Part shown: in pieces, positions 62,359-64,000 of the stretch
How the letters are laid out: every line of letters starts with the position of its first letter
How positions within the stretch are numbered: the first letter of the stretch is position 1
Assembly: GCF_900115555.1 (NCBI RefSeq)
Contig: NZ_FOWX01000027.1
Span: 1 to 64,000, forward strand
From: Pseudomonas borbori
Lineage (GTDB): Bacteria; Pseudomonadota; Gammaproteobacteria; Pseudomonadales; Pseudomonadaceae
DNA length: 64,000 nt
Direction: 5' to 3'
The notes under the pieces: generated by a model
What the model was told of the DNA's origin: nothing
Seen by the model: the letters and a program-made list of their open reading frames with translations, nothing else
The model's database searches: none
Program-made: the position numbers and the translations under genes

Positions 62359-64000
62359 ATGAAACCCCAACGCAGTACCTCCACTATCACCGGCATTCTG
62401 GGGAAACAGCTGCTCATGGTGGTGTTCCTCATGGTTTGCAGTTTGTCGCTGCAGGCCAAGGAATACGAGGCCGAGCAGCAGCGAATCGAGCAGTTTTTTC
62501 CGCGTGTTACCCAAACCTCCGATCCCGAAGGCGGCCACCAGGTGCGCACGCTCAGCGATGGCGTGGGCACTGTTTACGGCTACGCCTATCAGAGCATTAA
62601 CGTCGTGGACATGCCTGCATATTCCGGCAAACCGATGAATATTCAGGTGCTGCTGGATCGTGACGGCGCCATCGTCGATGCCCATGTGCTGGAGCATCAC
62701 GAACCCATTCTGCTGATCGGCATTCCCGAGCAGAAACTGCATGATTTCACCGCGAAGTACGCCGGTGTCAAGGCCGATCAGCGCGTGGTTGTCGGTCGCT
62801 CCAGTGACGATAAGGCGGTCACCGTCGATGCTGTCACAGGCGCCACCGTAACCGTGATGGTGGCCAATGAGATCATCATGCGTTCGGCCCATGAAGTGGC
62901 CGCGTCCCTTGGCTTGGTCAAGAGCAACATCGACGCCAGGCAGAAGCCGGCGATCGTCCGCGACGATGTCTACCATCCCGCCAACTGGGCGGAATTGACC
63001 GGCAATGGCGCGATCCGCCGATTGCACCTGACCAATGGCGATATCAATAAAGCCTTCAACGGCACGGCGGCCGAAGGCGTCGATGAGGCGCCTGGCGAAG
63101 AAGCCGACGAGACCTTCATCGACCTCTACACCGCCCACCTGAACCCGCCGACCGTCGGCCGCAACCTGCTGGGTGACAACCAATATCGTTTGCTGATGGA
63201 AGACCTTCAGCCGGGTGAACACGCCATCGCAGTGCTGGGCAGTGGCGAGTATTCGTTCAAGGGCTCGGGCTATGTGCGTGGCGGCATCTTCGATCGTGTG
63301 CAGGTGCGCCAGTTTGGCAATATCCACAGCTTCCGCGATACCGACTTCCAGCGACTAAACGATGTGTACGCCGAGGGCATGCCGGACTTCACGGAGATGG
63401 CGATCTTCATCCTCCGCGAACAGACCGGTTTCGACCCGGGCTCGCCGTGGACACTGGAGCTGCTGGTGCGCCGTCAGACCGGTCCGGTAGAGGGCGTCTT
63501 CACCAGTTTCGAACTGCCTTGCCAGATCCCCGAGGAGTACATCGAACACCCGCAACCAACCGCCGAGGAGCTGGCCGCCATCGAGGAAGCCAACCGGCCG
63601 ATGTGGGTCAACATCTGGTACGCGAAGAGCTTCCAGATTGGTGTGATCCTGGTAGCGCTGGTGCTGCTGACCGTCATTCTCTTCCTGCAGGATAAATTCA
63701 CCCAGCACCCCACGTTCCTGAAGCGGCTGCGACACGGCTACCTGGTCTTCACCGTGGTGTTCATCGGCTGGTACGCGCTGGGGCAGCTGTCGGTGGTTAA
63801 CGTGCTGACCTTCGTCCATGCGCTGGTGCAGGATTTCCGCTGGGAACTGTTCCTCACCGACCCGGTGATATTCATCCTCTGGGTATTCACTGCCGCGAGC
63901 ATTCTGCTCTGGGGCCGTGGGGTGTTCTGCGGCTGGCTATGCCCCTTCGGCGCGCTGCAGGAGCTGATCAACGAGGCGGCACGCAAGCTGAAAATCCGCC
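62359..64000 (+). CDS. nosR: NosR regulator/electron-transfer flavoprotein, partial
   Basis: The first 547 codons are present; the gene continues past the right edge. After a signal/anchor (GKQLLMVVFLMVCSLSLQAK) comes a large periplasmic domain with the covalent-FMN motif DAVTGATVT near residue 160, then membrane segments (FQIGVILVALVLLTVILFLQ and following) and a CGWLCPFGALQEL motif near 530, one of two CxxxCP motifs in the family. NosR supplies electrons for nitrous oxide reductase and is needed for nos expression. It indicates a nosRZDFYL-type cluster beyond the window. Confidence 0.94.
   Translation, partial: MKPQRSTSTITGILGKQLLMVVFLMVCSLSLQAKEYEAEQQRIEQFFPRVTQTSDPEGGHQVRTLSDGVGTVYGYAYQSINVVDMPAYSGKPMNIQVLLDRDGAIVDAHVLEHHEPILLIGIPEQKLHDFTAKYAGVKADQRVVVGRSSDDKAVTVDAVTGATVTVMVANEIIMRSAHEVAASLGLVKSNIDARQKPAIVRDDVYHPANWAELTGNGAIRRLHLTNGDINKAFNGTAAEGVDEAPGEEADETFIDLYTAHLNPPTVGRNLLGDNQYRLLMEDLQPGEHAIAVLGSGEYSFKGSGYVRGGIFDRVQVRQFGNIHSFRDTDFQRLNDVYAEGMPDFTEMAIFILREQTGFDPGSPWTLELLVRRQTGPVEGVFTSFELPCQIPEEYIEHPQPTAEELAAIEEANRPMWVNIWYAKSFQIGVILVALVLLTVILFLQDKFTQHPTFLKRLRHGYLVFTVVFIGWYALGQLSVVNVLTFVHALVQDFRWELFLTDPVIFILWVFTAASILLWGRGVFCGWLCPFGALQELINEAARKLKIR

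Noticed and set aside
62348..62362. Four-codon frame MDGP overlapping the nosR start
   Set aside because: The ATGA overlap is suggestive of coupling, but there is no ribosome site and such short frames arise by chance.

Overview
The window is high-GC bacterial DNA that reads as a chromosomal segment of a Pseudomonas. The supporting gene sets are a liu leucine/isovalerate cluster, the mmsA/mmsB valine pathway, a MuxABC-OpmB type efflux operon, tamA-tamB, and the start of a nos (nitrous oxide respiration) cluster. Intergenic spaces carry short inverted repeats of the kinds common in Pseudomonas. I see no phage, plasmid, insertion sequence, CRISPR, tRNA or rRNA.

Positions 1-27062 form a branched-chain amino acid and acid catabolic region. 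Leucine: liuB (cut by the left edge) and liuA on the minus strand, divergent from an acyl-CoA synthetase and an AhpD-like gene. Next comes a five-gene ABC importer of the branched-chain amino acid type, a DcaP-like porin, and the MerR-type regulator gene liuR. Palindromes built on ACGTTAACGT or TTTACGTAAA lie before liuA, the ABC operon and liuR, so these look like one LiuR regulon. Valine: a minus-strand operon (acyl-CoA synthetase, mmsA, enoyl-CoA hydratase, mmsB, hydroxyisobutyryl-CoA hydrolase, acyl-CoA dehydrogenase) followed by a tetR gene and divergent from a lysR gene. Isoleucine/2-methylbutyrate: araC-type regulator, acyl-CoA synthetase, SDR dehydrogenase, thiolase and acyl-CoA dehydrogenase on the plus strand.

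Positions 27114-36193 hold a DUF502 membrane protein, a RES/Xre toxin-antitoxin pair, and a gluconate-type TRAP locus in which gluconokinase and the DctQ small permease are one polypeptide. That locus continues with dctM, dctP and a LacI regulator. A LysR regulator divergent from an unusual acyl-CoA dehydrogenase follows.

Positions 36443-52197 are mainly housekeeping and envelope genes: a DUF1631-GGDEF-EAL protein with degenerate catalytic motifs, a TerC transporter with a leader that can form two exclusive pairings, a PstS-OmpA fusion, exonuclease III, a GNAT enzyme, TamA/TamB, an AgcS alanine/glycine symporter and thiol peroxidase. Positions 52356-61571 encode the tripartite RND pump. Between it and nosR (cut by the right edge) lie two gene remnants, a dctP tail and a probable lrgB head, with a Dnr/Anr-like box inside the second.

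The most unusual items are the GntK-DctQ fusion with a regulator-site-like sequence inside its linker, the three-site LiuR regulon joining transport to catabolism, the candidate alternative-structure leader of terC, and the Lys-to-Arg Walker A in one ABC ATPase. Function assignments rest on motif reading and gene order, without database searches.
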